Below, piece by piece: positions 17,872 to 26,634 of a DNA stretch of 64,000 bases. Position 1 is the stretch's first letter; every line of letters begins with the position of its first letter. The stretch spans positions 1 through 64,000 of the forward strand of contig JAWMQL010000001.1 in NCBI GenBank assembly GCA_033283165.1. The letters run 5' to 3'. Position numbers and translations under genes: made by a program. The stretch is from JAWMQL01 sp033283165 (lineage in GTDB: Bacteria; Pseudomonadota; Gammaproteobacteria; Pseudomonadales; Halieaceae). The notes under the pieces are model-generated. The model saw nothing but the letters and a program-made list of their open reading frames with translations, searched no databases and was not told where the DNA came from.

Positions 17872-19191
17872 TCAAACTCCCACCGCTACCGCGTTGCCGC
17901 GATCGAGGCTGTAATTTCGCATTCCCCATAAAGCCATTAGAAAACAGGCCATCGGCAGCCCAACGATCAGGTAGCGCAATCCCAGAAGACTGTTCGAATC
18001 GTTTACCGCATGGGGTGCCGGATCAAAACCGGTATAGGGTAGTGCCAGGAACATAATCGCTACAGCTATCGCAGCTGAAATCTTGCTGGTGGACTGCAAA
18101 AGTGAGACGTAAATGCCCGTCCGCGCTACCCCTGCACCTATATCCAAATCCTTCAAATCTGCGATCATGGCCTGCGGAAGAAAAACAGCCGTGCCATTAA
18201 TTGCGCCGAGCAAAATGAAGCATAGCAAAGTGAGCGGCAATTCCTCTGGAGGTAGCATCAGGAAAAGGGGCTGAACAATTACCTGGAAGACTATGACCAC
18301 TTTGAATGTTCGGTGTTTGCCAATCCTGGTGGTGAGATGTTTGAATAGTGGCAAGAACAGTAATCCGGAGAAAAGTAGCGGAACAACTGCAAATGTCGCC
18401 CATGTGCCCAGGCGTAATACGTGTTCTACGTAGAATAAGAGCACACTGGACATGGCAGCAATGCCCAGCAGCACGTTCATATTTCCGATCAGGAGTGCGC
18501 GCAAGGAGCGATTGCCTTTGATAATCGTAAAGATGTCGTGCCATCGATAGGTACAATTCGCATCCAATCTTGACATCTTTGCTGGCGTTGACCAGAGGGT
18601 AGCCAGCATCAGCAAGGGCAGGGCAACCATAACGAATAGCCCAATAAAGGTGATGCGATCAGTTTCGCCGGTGCCGCCTATCTGGTCACTGACGACCGGA
18701 ATGAATACGACGACCAGACCGCCGATAAGTGCAGCGAATTGCCGATAAGCCGCTACTCTCGCTCGTTCATGATAATCATCGGACAACTCTACGCCCCATG
18801 AGATGTGGGAAATCGTGAGGATTGTCCAGCCGATGTAGAGAACAAGCATCCAGAACGCAAAATATGGCCACTCCACCTGGCCGGGCGGCATAAATATCTT
18901 GTAGACACCAATTAACATAAGTGGCAAAGAAATCGTTAACCAGAATCGCCACCTTCCCCGTTGGGGACCCAGACGCTCGATGAGCGTACCCGCAATCGGA
19001 TCTGTTACGATGTCCCATAACTTTGTCAAACCAAAGATGATCCCAACAACGGATAGACCGAGTCCCATTTCGCCGGCGTAGAAGGCGGGTATATAGACGA
19101 CAAGCGGCGTAAGAAATGCTGCCATCGGTATTTCAAGCGACGCGAAGGCAGCAAGTCGAACAGGCGAGAGCCTGAGATCGCCAGCGTTCAT
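17872..19191 (-). CDS. GPH-family (MelB-like) sugar/cation symporter
   Basis: A 439-residue membrane protein with about 12 hydrophobic spans. The stretch FGLTKLWDIVTDPIAGTLIE matches the D-x-x-x-DP-x-x-G signature of the glycoside-pentoside-hexuronide:cation symporters, and RGRWRFW follows as expected. Members move sugars or uronides across the inner membrane with Na+ or H+. With GH106 and GH79 enzymes in the same region, rhamnose, a uronic acid or an intact small glycoside are reasonable cargo. GGAG lies upstream of the ATG. Gaps on both sides are short, so it belongs to the - strand operon from the TonB receptor to the GST. Confidence 0.88.
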   Translation of the reverse strand: MNAGDLRLSPVRLAAFASLEIPMAAFLTPLVVYIPAFYAGEMGLGLSVVGIIFGLTKLWDIVTDPIAGTLIERLGPQRGRWRFWLTISLPLMLIGVYKIFMPPGQVEWPYFAFWMLVLYIGWTILTISHISWGVELSDDYHERARVAAYRQFAALIGGLVVVFIPVVSDQIGGTGETDRITFIGLFVMVALPLLMLATLWSTPAKMSRLDANCTYRWHDIFTIIKGNRSLRALLIGNMNVLLGIAAMSSVLLFYVEHVLRLGTWATFAVVPLLFSGLLFLPLFKHLTTRIGKHRTFKVVIVFQVIVQPLFLMLPPEELPLTLLCFILLGAINGTAVFLPQAMIADLKDLDIGAGVARTGIYVSLLQSTSKISAAIAVAIMFLALPYTGFDPAPHAVNDSNSLLGLRYLIVGLPMACFLMALWGMRNYSLDRGNAVAVGV

Positions 19192-19265
19192 TTAATCTCC
19201 GTGGGTAAGATCACCGGGTGATAGGCCTGGCTTGATACTGCCCTGGCTGTTTGCTGGGTGGTAGC

Positions 19266-21023
19266 TCAGGCTTCACCCGATAACCATTCGGCCACTTTTC
19301 CACCCCGCAGCGCGTTCCAGGCTTCAATCCCCGGGGGCCATACGTTGGAGTCAGGATCAATCACACAGTGGATAACGGACACCTTGCCGGAGGCAAGTGA
19401 GCGCTGCAGTGCTGGCTTGATGTCTGATGCCCTGGTAACGAACTCGCCATGTCCACCCATTGATTCACATACCTTGTCGTAGCGTATTTCCTCAGCGTTG
19501 TAGACCTTGAACCAGGGGGCTTCCCGGCCCCATGTCCTGCGCTGGGCGGTCTTTTCCATTCCCCAGGCGCCATCAACCATCACCATACAGGTAACCGGTA
19601 GATTCTCCCTGATTGCCGTTTCCAGTTCCTGGATATTGAACCCGAACGCGCTGTCGCCGGAAATACAGCAAACTGGACGATCAGGGAATGCCAGCTTTGC
19701 ACCAATTGCATAGGGCAGACCCGTGCCCAGGTGACCGTAGACTGACGAATGTATGGCAGAACGCTCCCTTCGTGCTCGGCTATAGTGAAATCCCCACCAG
19801 CTGGTATTGCCGCCATCCAGGGTCATTATCACCTCGTCGTCGAAGTAATCATTAGCCTCCCTAATGGCAGCACCGACACACATCGGTTCCTGCATCTGGT
19901 CAGCCAGGTCGTTCAAGCCCTGGCGCCACTGTGACTCGTACTCCTTGTATTCGCTGACCTTTTCGTGCGGCGACCTGGGTTCAGTGATGCTCTTGACAGC
20001 GTCAATGAGTTGCCTGAGAACCGCCTTTGCGTCCCCGACCAGCCCCACGTCAACCGGCCGATTGAGCCCGATATGGGTGGGTTCCGCATCAATCTGGATT
20101 GTCGTCGACGTGCTCGGCGCGACCCACATGGGTGGCTTACCAAATCCACTCATTTCCCCCAATCTCGTGCCTACGATGAGCAGCACATCAGCTTCGTTGT
20201 GCGCCATTAAGCCGCCAAAACAAAGCGTGTTGATTGCCAGGGGGTGGCTGCAGGGGACCACCGACATCCCACGCGCGGACTTTGTAACAGGCATGCCCAG
20301 GTATTCGGCAAGTTCGCGAACTTCTTCCCCCGCTTCTGCGCGTTCGCACCCATTGCCAACGTGGATGCTCACCAGCTTCGCTTGAGCGAGAAGTTCCGCC
20401 GCCTTTTGAACGGCCGTCGGTGGGGCCGTCTGACTGAACATGGCTGAAGCGCGATACTTCTCAGGCTCGATCAAATCGACGCTCTCGAGATCACCGTAAC
20501 CGTCGAGAACATCCTGAGGTATAAGTAAATGCACAGGGCCTGGTCTTCCGCTCAGAGCCACCCGAAACGCGTGTCGGACCATATCGGGAATTCGCTGCCA
20601 ATGGTCGACTTTACCACTCCATTTAACAGCCGGCTTGAAATAGCCCTGCTGGTCGCCCACCTGCATTGCGGCCTGTTGCGTATATGAGTCTCCGATGTCA
20701 CTCCGACGGGTCGTCGTGATCGCTACAACGGGGCTGCCTTCGGCTTCCGCACAGATCAGCCCGGAAAGCAGGTTTGCAGCGCCAGGCCCGGCACATGCCA
20801 TGACAACTGCGGGCCTGCCGGTGACGCGTGTATACCCGTCACAAAGGTGCGCCGCTGCCGCCTCGTGCCTCGGAACGACCAGACGCACGCCTAACTCATC
20901 GCCCAGTCGTTCCAGTGGTTCCAGAAAAGACATGTACGTGCCGTCAGTGATGGCGTGAACATGCTCAATATTTTCCATGGCGAGAGCTCTCAATAGCAGT
21001 TCACCGCCCTTGATTTCTTTCAT
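19266..21023 (-). CDS. Thiamine-diphosphate-dependent enzyme, acetolactate synthase-like
   Basis: A 585-residue ThDP enzyme with the three-domain layout of the pyruvate oxidase/acetolactate synthase family. The cofactor-activating Glu is present (RHEAAAAHLCDGYTR). The ThDP-Mg motif begins GDS rather than GDG and continues FGFNIQELETAIRENLP to VDGAWG, so one conserved glycine is replaced and the usual Asn is Asp. The start is the ATG 9 bases after AGAGG; an upstream TTG would add 8 residues. The adjacent beta-hydroxyacid dehydrogenase might suggest glyoxylate carboligase plus tartronate semialdehyde reductase, but glyoxylate carboligases lack that Glu, so a lyase or decarboxylase on another 2-oxoacid or 2-hydroxyacyl substrate is more likely. 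Confidence 0.87.
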   Translation of the reverse strand: MKEIKGGELLLRALAMENIEHVHAITDGTYMSFLEPLERLGDELGVRLVVPRHEAAAAHLCDGYTRVTGRPAVVMACAGPGAANLLSGLICAEAEGSPVVAITTTRRSDIGDSYTQQAAMQVGDQQGYFKPAVKWSGKVDHWQRIPDMVRHAFRVALSGRPGPVHLLIPQDVLDGYGDLESVDLIEPEKYRASAMFSQTAPPTAVQKAAELLAQAKLVSIHVGNGCERAEAGEEVRELAEYLGMPVTKSARGMSVVPCSHPLAINTLCFGGLMAHNEADVLLIVGTRLGEMSGFGKPPMWVAPSTSTTIQIDAEPTHIGLNRPVDVGLVGDAKAVLRQLIDAVKSITEPRSPHEKVSEYKEYESQWRQGLNDLADQMQEPMCVGAAIREANDYFDDEVIMTLDGGNTSWWGFHYSRARRERSAIHSSVYGHLGTGLPYAIGAKLAFPDRPVCCISGDSAFGFNIQELETAIRENLPVTCMVMVDGAWGMEKTAQRRTWGREAPWFKVYNAEEIRYDKVCESMGGHGEFVTRASDIKPALQRSLASGKVSVIHCVIDPDSNVWPPGIEAWNALRGGKVAEWLSGEA

Positions 21024-21073
21024 CTTAAACCTCTGTTTTCCGACCAATTCTGTTACTACTGTAATGGTGATTA

Positions 21074-21952
21074 CTAAGCCAGGTTTGCTCTTGATCTTGT
21101 CACTTCGTAGATCGCGCTCCAGTCTTTATCCTGGTGGCCGGATGAAAGAGCCTCGACCATTTTTCCCTCGATCATCTCGCCAATATCGAAGCTCGTACCG
21201 AGGGCCCTTGCCGTATCCAACATCAGCTGTACATCCTTCAAGCCGCCCTTCATGCCAAAACCGGCATCATCGAAATCGCGCTTTCTTAGCTTCTCGGCGT
21301 ACATGTGCAAGACTGGAAAGCCATAGATAACTTTAAAAAATCCTTCTACCTGCTCCAGGCTCAGTCCGGCTTTTTCACAGCAGGCATAAACTTCGCTCAT
21401 CAATTCGATATTGGAGATAACCGTGTAGTTCAGGCAGAGCTTCATCGTTGCTGCGTGGCTCGGGGTGTCCCCGAGCGGGATGATCATGGTGGTAAATGAC
21501 TCGATAACGGGTGTCGCCGTTTCGATGGCTTGTTCTGAACCTGCAACCAGCGCAATCAGGGAACCTTCCGAAGCGGCGTCCGGCCGTCCCAGCACGGGGC
21601 AAGAGACATATTCGGTACCAGCATCGAGATGCATGCTCAGGAGTTGGTCCGCCAGACCCGGTGATATCGTCGTCACGCAAATGTGGATTGCCCCGGGTTT
21701 CATGTTTGCCAGGAGACCACCGTCGCCCTTTACGAGTTCCAAGATTGAACTGTCGTCCATCAGACTGCTTACGATCACATCAGCGTCGGATACCGCGTCT
21801 GCGATGGACGTGGCAGCCGTGGCGCCCCGCTCAACCAGAGGCTGTGTTTTACTTGCCGTCCGGTTCCAGACAGCCAGGTCGAAATCGGCACCGAGGATAT
21901 TTTGCGCCATGCCGGTACCCATGTTCCCCAAGCCCAGAAATGCTACTTTCAT
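21074..21952 (-). CDS. NAD(P)-dependent beta-hydroxyacid dehydrogenase
   Basis: A 292-residue enzyme of the 3-hydroxyisobutyrate dehydrogenase/6-phosphogluconate dehydrogenase family. The Rossmann motif LGLGNMG is at residues 6-12, Arg32 after the second strand favours NADP, and the catalytic Lys lies in AATMKLCLNY. Members oxidise short beta-hydroxyacids or reduce the matching semialdehydes (HIBADH, tartronate semialdehyde reductase, imine reductases). AGGGAG precedes the ATG. It is 50 bases upstream of the ThDP enzyme and probably acts on the same intermediate. Imine reductase activity cannot be excluded. Confidence 0.88.
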   Translation of the reverse strand: MKVAFLGLGNMGTGMAQNILGADFDLAVWNRTASKTQPLVERGATAATSIADAVSDADVIVSSLMDDSSILELVKGDGGLLANMKPGAIHICVTTISPGLADQLLSMHLDAGTEYVSCPVLGRPDAASEGSLIALVAGSEQAIETATPVIESFTTMIIPLGDTPSHAATMKLCLNYTVISNIELMSEVYACCEKAGLSLEQVEGFFKVIYGFPVLHMYAEKLRKRDFDDAGFGMKGGLKDVQLMLDTARALGTSFDIGEMIEGKMVEALSSGHQDKDWSAIYEVTRSRANLA

Positions 21953-22062
21953 CGATTTTCTCCCTTACTTCGTTTAGATAATTTGCCCAAGGTTTATTGC
22001 CATTTCTTAAGAAAGACGCCTGCCTGTTCAGGTGCGAACATACCCAAACAGTTTGACAGGCA

Positions 22063-24411
22063 TCACATGCTGTAAGAAAACTCCAGGTACAGCTCTCGTC
22101 CAGGTTGTACTGATGCGAAATAGGCCTCGTCGACCAGCGGAGTACTATTTGTAAAAAACGGTACCCGTTCGTCCGACAGGTTTTTGCCTAACAGTGAGAT
22201 TCTCCAGGTGTCATCGACAGATCCGAGCCAGACCAGAGCATCGGTTTTGGTGTATGAATCCAGGCGAAGGTACGGGTCATTGGTAGCCGCCATGAAGTAT
22301 GAGTCCGAATAGTTGGCGGTCAGTCTCACGCCAAAGCTCAGGCCGCTGGAAAGATTGCCCACATATTCAATGTATGCATTGGCGGCCCACTCTGGAGCCT
22401 GCCTGAGTTCATCACCAGCAGCATTCCGGGTATTGTCAGCGTCACAATCCGGTTCCCGGCTCTCTCCTACTGAACAACTGGCCCCGGGATAATCATCGTA
22501 TTTGGCATCCAGGTATCCCATCGCCCCACCAAGTGTCCACTGCGCGTTTATGGCGTAAACCAGGTCCGACTCAAATCCCTCTATAGTGGCTTCAGCCGCA
22601 TTGGTGGTCACAAAGGTATTGACGGTAGCGTTCCATGCGCTGACCTGGAGATCCTGGAATTCTGTCCTGAAAATTGCCATGTTCCATCGAAGTTGATCAT
22701 CCAGGAAAGATAGCTTCGCTCCGACCTCGAAACTCTCTGCCTCTTCCTCTTCGTATTCAAAACTGAGTCCCTCCAGGTCGGCCGCATTAAAGCCACCCGC
22801 CTTGGTCGCCCTGGTCCAGCTTGCATATAGCATGCCGTTGTCACTCGCATCCCACTGCACGATCAGCGAAGGGTCAAGGTTTTCCTCGCTGCGTTTCTGG
22901 CTGTCGACCCAGTTCCTGGCGAAAAGATCCGCTAGCGGATTGAAGCCTGGGCTGCCGGGTGGTTGTCCACCGATGATTTGCGAGCGATCCGTAGAAAGCA
23001 AACGCATGGAGCCGTCTGCTTCCTTGTCCTCCTCCGTATACCGAAGACCGAGTGAGGCGGCCAATCGGTCTGATATATTCCAGGTAGCCTGTCCGAAGAC
23101 AGAAAGCGCATCAGTCTCTTGTGAAAAATCATCGATCGGCAGGAAATTAAATTGATCCGGTGCTCCGAGCGCACCGGCGTTTATCACGGAATCGTCCTTT
23201 CCTATCTCGAGTTCTGACGACAGAAAGTAAATGCCCAGAAGATAGTCTACGGTTCTTCCAGCTGGACTAACGTACCTCAACTCCTGAGTAAACTGATCGA
23301 AACTCTCGTCCTCATCTTCGTCGCCGAAAACGATCCAATCTGCCGGGCGGAAAGCTTGCGTGAGAAGTCCGTAACTGGAGTAAGTCATGTAACTGGTAAT
23401 ACTGGTAATCTGGCCACCGTTCTCCAGAACCCACTCGATGTTGCCCGACAATGTATCGATATCGGTTCCCGCTTCCGGGCGCTCGTTTGTTACAAGGACA
23501 TTGCCTGCAGCGTCGACGGCCAGCACTCTGCCGTTAGAAACAATGTCATTTGTGATGAAATCGAAGTCCGGGTCATCTGCCCGATATTGGGCTTCCAGGT
23601 CGTCGGCCACGCTGTCCTGGAACCGGTACGGTCCGAATTCAGTGCCAAATTGTTTTGCTTCCTGCCTGCTGCAGCGTAACAGTATGGATGCCTCCGGTGC
23701 CGGCTCATATAACAGGCTCCCCTTAAAGCTGATAAATTCTGACTCATTCTGGTCATCCCGCCCCGTGCGTGGAAAATCCAGATACCCACCGGTTCGTTGA
23801 TACTTCGCAACAGCTCTACCGGATAGTTGATTTGTCAGTGGTCCGGACACATAGCCCATTCCTGAATAGCCCTCGTTTTCGAATTCGTAGTTGGCAGTCA
23901 AGCCCGCCTGGAATTCATTGGTAGGCTTTCTGGAATGAATATTTATTGCCCCGGCGATCGAGTTTTTGCCGTTTAGCACTCCTTGAGGCCCTCTTAAGAC
24001 CTCTATTCTATCCACGTCGATGAACGAGAGGTGGTATAACCTGGGTCGGGATACATACACGCCATCCGAAAAAACCCCCACGGACTGTTCAAACGCCGGA
24101 TTACCGGTCTCTGTGAACAGGCCTCGAATGCCCAGCGCCTTATCGAGTCCCGGGCTGGAAATAAACTCCACGTTCGGAAGGTCAGGAGCCAGGTTCTCGA
24201 AGTTGAAAATCTGTCGGGACTCCATCATCTCGCCCGTTATCGCAGAAATCGAGATAGGTACATCTTGAATAGATTGTGACCGCATTTGCGCGGTGACAAT
24301 CACTTCTTCAAGCACTCTGTCCGCAGGCGCTACATCGGCCAGGGCGGACATTGTTATAGGAAGAATTGCCAGTGGTGCTGCAGAACGTATGAATCTCATA
24401 ACCAAACCCAT
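22063..24411 (-). CDS. TonB-dependent outer-membrane receptor
   Basis: A 782-residue receptor of the iron-complex/large-substrate type common in Sphingomonadales and marine gammaproteobacteria. A short signal peptide (to about ALAD) precedes the TonB box LEEVIVTAQ (34-42) and plug elements SIQDVPISISAITGEM and LRGPQGVLNGKNS; the barrel ends in SYSM rather than a terminal aromatic. An alternative ATG four codons in is possible. Its promoter region has two TCGTAACG-type palindromes, shared with the crotonase-fold enzyme upstream, so uptake and that enzyme appear co-regulated. The ligand may be a hydrophobic ring compound or its glycoside. Confidence 0.92.
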   Translation of the reverse strand: MGLVMRFIRSAAPLAILPITMSALADVAPADRVLEEVIVTAQMRSQSIQDVPISISAITGEMMESRQIFNFENLAPDLPNVEFISSPGLDKALGIRGLFTETGNPAFEQSVGVFSDGVYVSRPRLYHLSFIDVDRIEVLRGPQGVLNGKNSIAGAINIHSRKPTNEFQAGLTANYEFENEGYSGMGYVSGPLTNQLSGRAVAKYQRTGGYLDFPRTGRDDQNESEFISFKGSLLYEPAPEASILLRCSRQEAKQFGTEFGPYRFQDSVADDLEAQYRADDPDFDFITNDIVSNGRVLAVDAAGNVLVTNERPEAGTDIDTLSGNIEWVLENGGQITSITSYMTYSSYGLLTQAFRPADWIVFGDEDEDESFDQFTQELRYVSPAGRTVDYLLGIYFLSSELEIGKDDSVINAGALGAPDQFNFLPIDDFSQETDALSVFGQATWNISDRLAASLGLRYTEEDKEADGSMRLLSTDRSQIIGGQPPGSPGFNPLADLFARNWVDSQKRSEENLDPSLIVQWDASDNGMLYASWTRATKAGGFNAADLEGLSFEYEEEEAESFEVGAKLSFLDDQLRWNMAIFRTEFQDLQVSAWNATVNTFVTTNAAEATIEGFESDLVYAINAQWTLGGAMGYLDAKYDDYPGASCSVGESREPDCDADNTRNAAGDELRQAPEWAANAYIEYVGNLSSGLSFGVRLTANYSDSYFMAATNDPYLRLDSYTKTDALVWLGSVDDTWRISLLGKNLSDERVPFFTNSTPLVDEAYFASVQPGRELYLEFSYSM

Positions 24412-24444
24412 TTAGATCTGTTAGTGGTTTTTAGTCAGAGCAAA

Positions 24445-24482
24445 TCGTAACGCGTTATGACTAAAATCGCAACACGTTACGA
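24445..24482. promoter_or_regulatory. Twin TCGTAACG/CGTTACGA-type operators upstream of TonB receptor
   Basis: Two 16-bp imperfect palindromes at 24445-24460 and 24467-24482 have centres 22 bp apart, about two helical turns. On the - strand a TATAAT (24487-24482) touches the second site, so binding would cover the promoter. A third copy lies at 25651-25676. Confidence 0.7.
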
Positions 24483-24487
24483 TTATA

Positions 24488-24728
24488 TTTTGCTGGATGA
24501 ACCAGCTTGTCCTGGATAATCCATCGCGGACTGCTTTTATCCATGCTGCTTAAGCCATTGGAGCTGCACCTGGGCCGGAAAGCTTTCTGGTGGGGGCAAC
24601 GAAAGCTCGCTGAATTCGCGTGGTGTTGCCCGTAGAATGTGTTGACGTGGCCGAGTTTCTCAGCAACAGGCGAGAAATCTTGCTGGTTTACCTGCTGGCG
24701 CCGGCTTTGATCTGTTGTACGGCAAAGA
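24488..24728. other. Intergenic stretch without recognised gene
   Basis: Between the crotonase stop and the TonB receptor promoter, about 240 bases contain a short hairpin (GCTGG-ATGAA-CCAGC near 24493-24507) but no T-run, no convincing reading frame and no tRNA-like fold. Apart from upstream promoter sequence for the receptor I see nothing in it. Confidence 0.5.
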
Positions 24729-25580
24729 TCATTCGCCGATGTTCACTCCATATGAATCGGCGACATCATCGACACCAGATTTTGAGTGCACAAAGTCTTT
24801 CTTGGCTACATGGCCGAACATCTGGGTACCAAACCCGCCGTCCAGATCGTCGGCAACCCGCTGTTTCCACGGCCTGCGAACAATCTGGGAGGAGAGGCGC
24901 CTGATGACTCTTTTTTGCTTCATTATCAAGTCAGCGATTTCATACGCTCGCTTCATCAGGGATTCTTTAGGTACCACTTCGTTGACCATTCCATAGTCAA
25001 GCGCCTTTTGGGCATCAATCACCTCACTGGTCAGCAAGGCATAGGCGGCACGCTTGACTCCCAGGATTTCCATAAAGCAGCTATGGATTCCATCACCGGG
25101 AACTGAGCCAATGGCAAAATGAGGATCCCATATGACCGCTTCTTCACTGCAAATCGTGATGTCGCACATGAGTGCCATCTCTGTATGTGCACCGGGTCCG
25201 TTCAGCACACCAATGGTTGGTATTTCAAAGTCGTTAACCAGGGCACTGACATTAATCCTGCCGTCTTTATAGGCATATTCGTAGGCCCAATATTCCATGT
25301 CCTGCTCTTCCAGCGCGAAACCATCGGGATCTATCCCGGCCAAAAAGGCGTCACCCGTTCCGGTGAAGATCATCAGCTCGTTCTTGGGGTCCGCTCCGAC
25401 AACCTTGAACGCCTGGCCTATCGCCCGGTGGCTTTCCACGCTCAGTTGATAGGGTCCATCCTGCGTATGCAGGCGCATTGTCACAACGCCGTCCTCACGA
25501 CGATCGATTTTGAAATGTTCCGCAAACAATTCGCGATAGTCTTCGAGTTCTGGAGTAGGGACAAAGTTTGTTAACGACAT
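24729..25580 (-). CDS. Crotonase-superfamily enzyme, 6-oxocamphor hydrolase-like
   Basis: A 283-residue crotonase-fold protein. Its middle reads NGPGAHTE (127-134), WDPHF (151-155) and VPGDGIH (160-166). As I recall it, 6-oxocamphor hydrolase from Rhodococcus carries NGPVTNHPE, GPHF and VPGDGAH in the same order, with catalytic His122, His145 and Asp154; here the equivalents are His132, His154 and Asp163 with nearly the same spacing. That enzyme cleaves a C-C bond of a cyclic beta-diketone by retro-Claisen hydrolysis without CoA. Ordinary enoyl-CoA hydratases use two Glu at other positions. A ring-opening hydrolase for an oxidised terpenoid is therefore a specific hypothesis. The gene shares its operator type with the TonB receptor. 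Confidence 0.8.
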   Translation of the reverse strand: MSLTNFVPTPELEDYRELFAEHFKIDRREDGVVTMRLHTQDGPYQLSVESHRAIGQAFKVVGADPKNELMIFTGTGDAFLAGIDPDGFALEEQDMEYWAYEYAYKDGRINVSALVNDFEIPTIGVLNGPGAHTEMALMCDITICSEEAVIWDPHFAIGSVPGDGIHSCFMEILGVKRAAYALLTSEVIDAQKALDYGMVNEVVPKESLMKRAYEIADLIMKQKRVIRRLSSQIVRRPWKQRVADDLDGGFGTQMFGHVAKKDFVHSKSGVDDVADSYGVNIGE

Positions 25581-25650
25581 TGATCTATACCCGGTTGAAT
25601 TGACTGGTTTGTTTTGTCAGACACGCGGCTACGCCGCTGCACCTTGTAAC

Positions 25651-25676
25651 ATAAATCGTAACACGTTATGATTTAT
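25651..25676. promoter_or_regulatory. 26-bp near-perfect palindromic operator (TCGTAACA/CGTTATGA core)
   Basis: The core at 25656-25671 matches the twin sites at 24445-24482, and the symmetry extends through ATAAA/TTTAT flanks. It lies between the divergent crotonase-fold gene and the TetR gene at 25854, making that TetR the likely binder. Confidence 0.7.
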
Positions 25677-25812
25677 CTCACAACACAGGAAGTACTAATA
25701 AGCGCTGAATGCCGGACATGCCCTTGGTGAGATGCCGCTAGAGTATTAAAATCGCTTGCAGAAACGCGCCTGTCCTCGTCTGCGTGTCGAAAGCTCTGAG
25801 TTTTGGCATATT

Positions 25813-25831
25813 GTTGCGCACTGTGCGCAAC
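25813..25831. promoter_or_regulatory. Inverted repeat GTTGCGCA-CTG-TGCGCAAC
   Basis: Perfect 8-bp arms with a 3-bp spacer, ending 22 bases before the TTG start of the TetR gene. It could be an autoregulatory operator distinct from the TCGTAACA site, or a hairpin in the mRNA leader. Confidence 0.45.
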
Positions 25832-25853
25832 GTCTTTAGTTTGGGAGAACCAA

Positions 25854-26528
25854 TTGAGTGATAGCGAGAAGAATCTGACCCCACGGCAGCAGGCAAGACG
25901 GGCGTTGATACTGGAGTCCGTGAGGTCTCAGCTTACGGAATTTGGCTATGAGGGGGTCAGCATGCGGAAAGTCGCAGAGCAAGCCCGAGTCTCTCCGAGC
26001 ACACTCTATGAAATATACCAAAGTAAAGAGCACCTGATTCTCTACGCAATAGCGGAGAATCTCCGGAATCTGGGCATAGAAGAGCATCAGTACGAACCAG
26101 GTCTGGAGCGGTTTGTTCATCGGCTGGAATCTATTGCCCAATTTTTTGTGCGCGATGTCGATACAGGCATGGCGGTAGCGAAAGTGTTTTTGCGGGCAGA
26201 GAAGGATTCACCTGCGAATGAGGTTTTTCTTGTCAATGCAATCCAGGCCAGAAGAACTTCGCTGTTGGAGATGCTCGAGATGGGACAATTAAAAAAGAGC
26301 CTGGATATCGAATTTTTTTCCAGGGCCCTTATTTCCCTGACCTGGGGAACCGCAATATTCTGGGTCAGGGGCTTCATCTCCAGCGACAATTTTCAAGCTG
26401 AACTCATCAGGAGTTCCCTGTCCCTTCTCTTACCCCTGGCTACCAGGAATTCTTCTTCGCGCATGTTGGAAATTCTCAATTCCTACGCCGATGTGCCAGC
26501 AGCGACCAGGATGCATACGTCTTCATGA
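25854..26528 (+). CDS. TetR-family transcriptional regulator
   Basis: A 224-residue TetR regulator. I choose the TTG at 25854 because GGGAGA lies 5 bases upstream; a longer frame from 25803 lacks one. The helix-turn-helix spans roughly residues 15-61, with VSMRKVAEQARVSPSTLYEI as helices 2-3, and the C-terminal part is helical. It is divergent from the crotonase-fold gene across the 26-bp palindrome at 25651, and the same palindrome type fronts the TonB receptor gene, so it probably represses receptor and hydrolase until a pathway compound binds. The effector is unknown. Confidence 0.9.
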   Translation: MSDSEKNLTPRQQARRALILESVRSQLTEFGYEGVSMRKVAEQARVSPSTLYEIYQSKEHLILYAIAENLRNLGIEEHQYEPGLERFVHRLESIAQFFVRDVDTGMAVAKVFLRAEKDSPANEVFLVNAIQARRTSLLEMLEMGQLKKSLDIEFFSRALISLTWGTAIFWVRGFISSDNFQAELIRSSLSLLLPLATRNSSSRMLEILNSYADVPAATRMHTSS

Positions 26529-26634
26529 ATTGAATTGGCACCCTGTACCGGCCGGCCCGCTCGCCAAACTGTGCACAGGCAGGGAGACAGGCTGTGGTAA
26601 ATTAGTCGCGTCGATAGCAACGGCCCAAATTTCC

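Noticed and set aside
19210..19222. Short palindrome ATCAC-CGG-GTGAT upstream of the GPH symporter
   Set aside because: Five-base arms within an operon gap are too short and there is no second copy; it may be chance.
19266..21952. Glyoxylate carboligase plus tartronate semialdehyde reductase pair
   Set aside because: The ThDP enzyme keeps the activating Glu that glyoxylate carboligase lacks, so this pairing is not supported.
22019..22062. Possible terminator hairpin after the second TonB receptor gene
   Set aside because: The stem is only 5-6 bp with a long loop and no T-run on the - strand.
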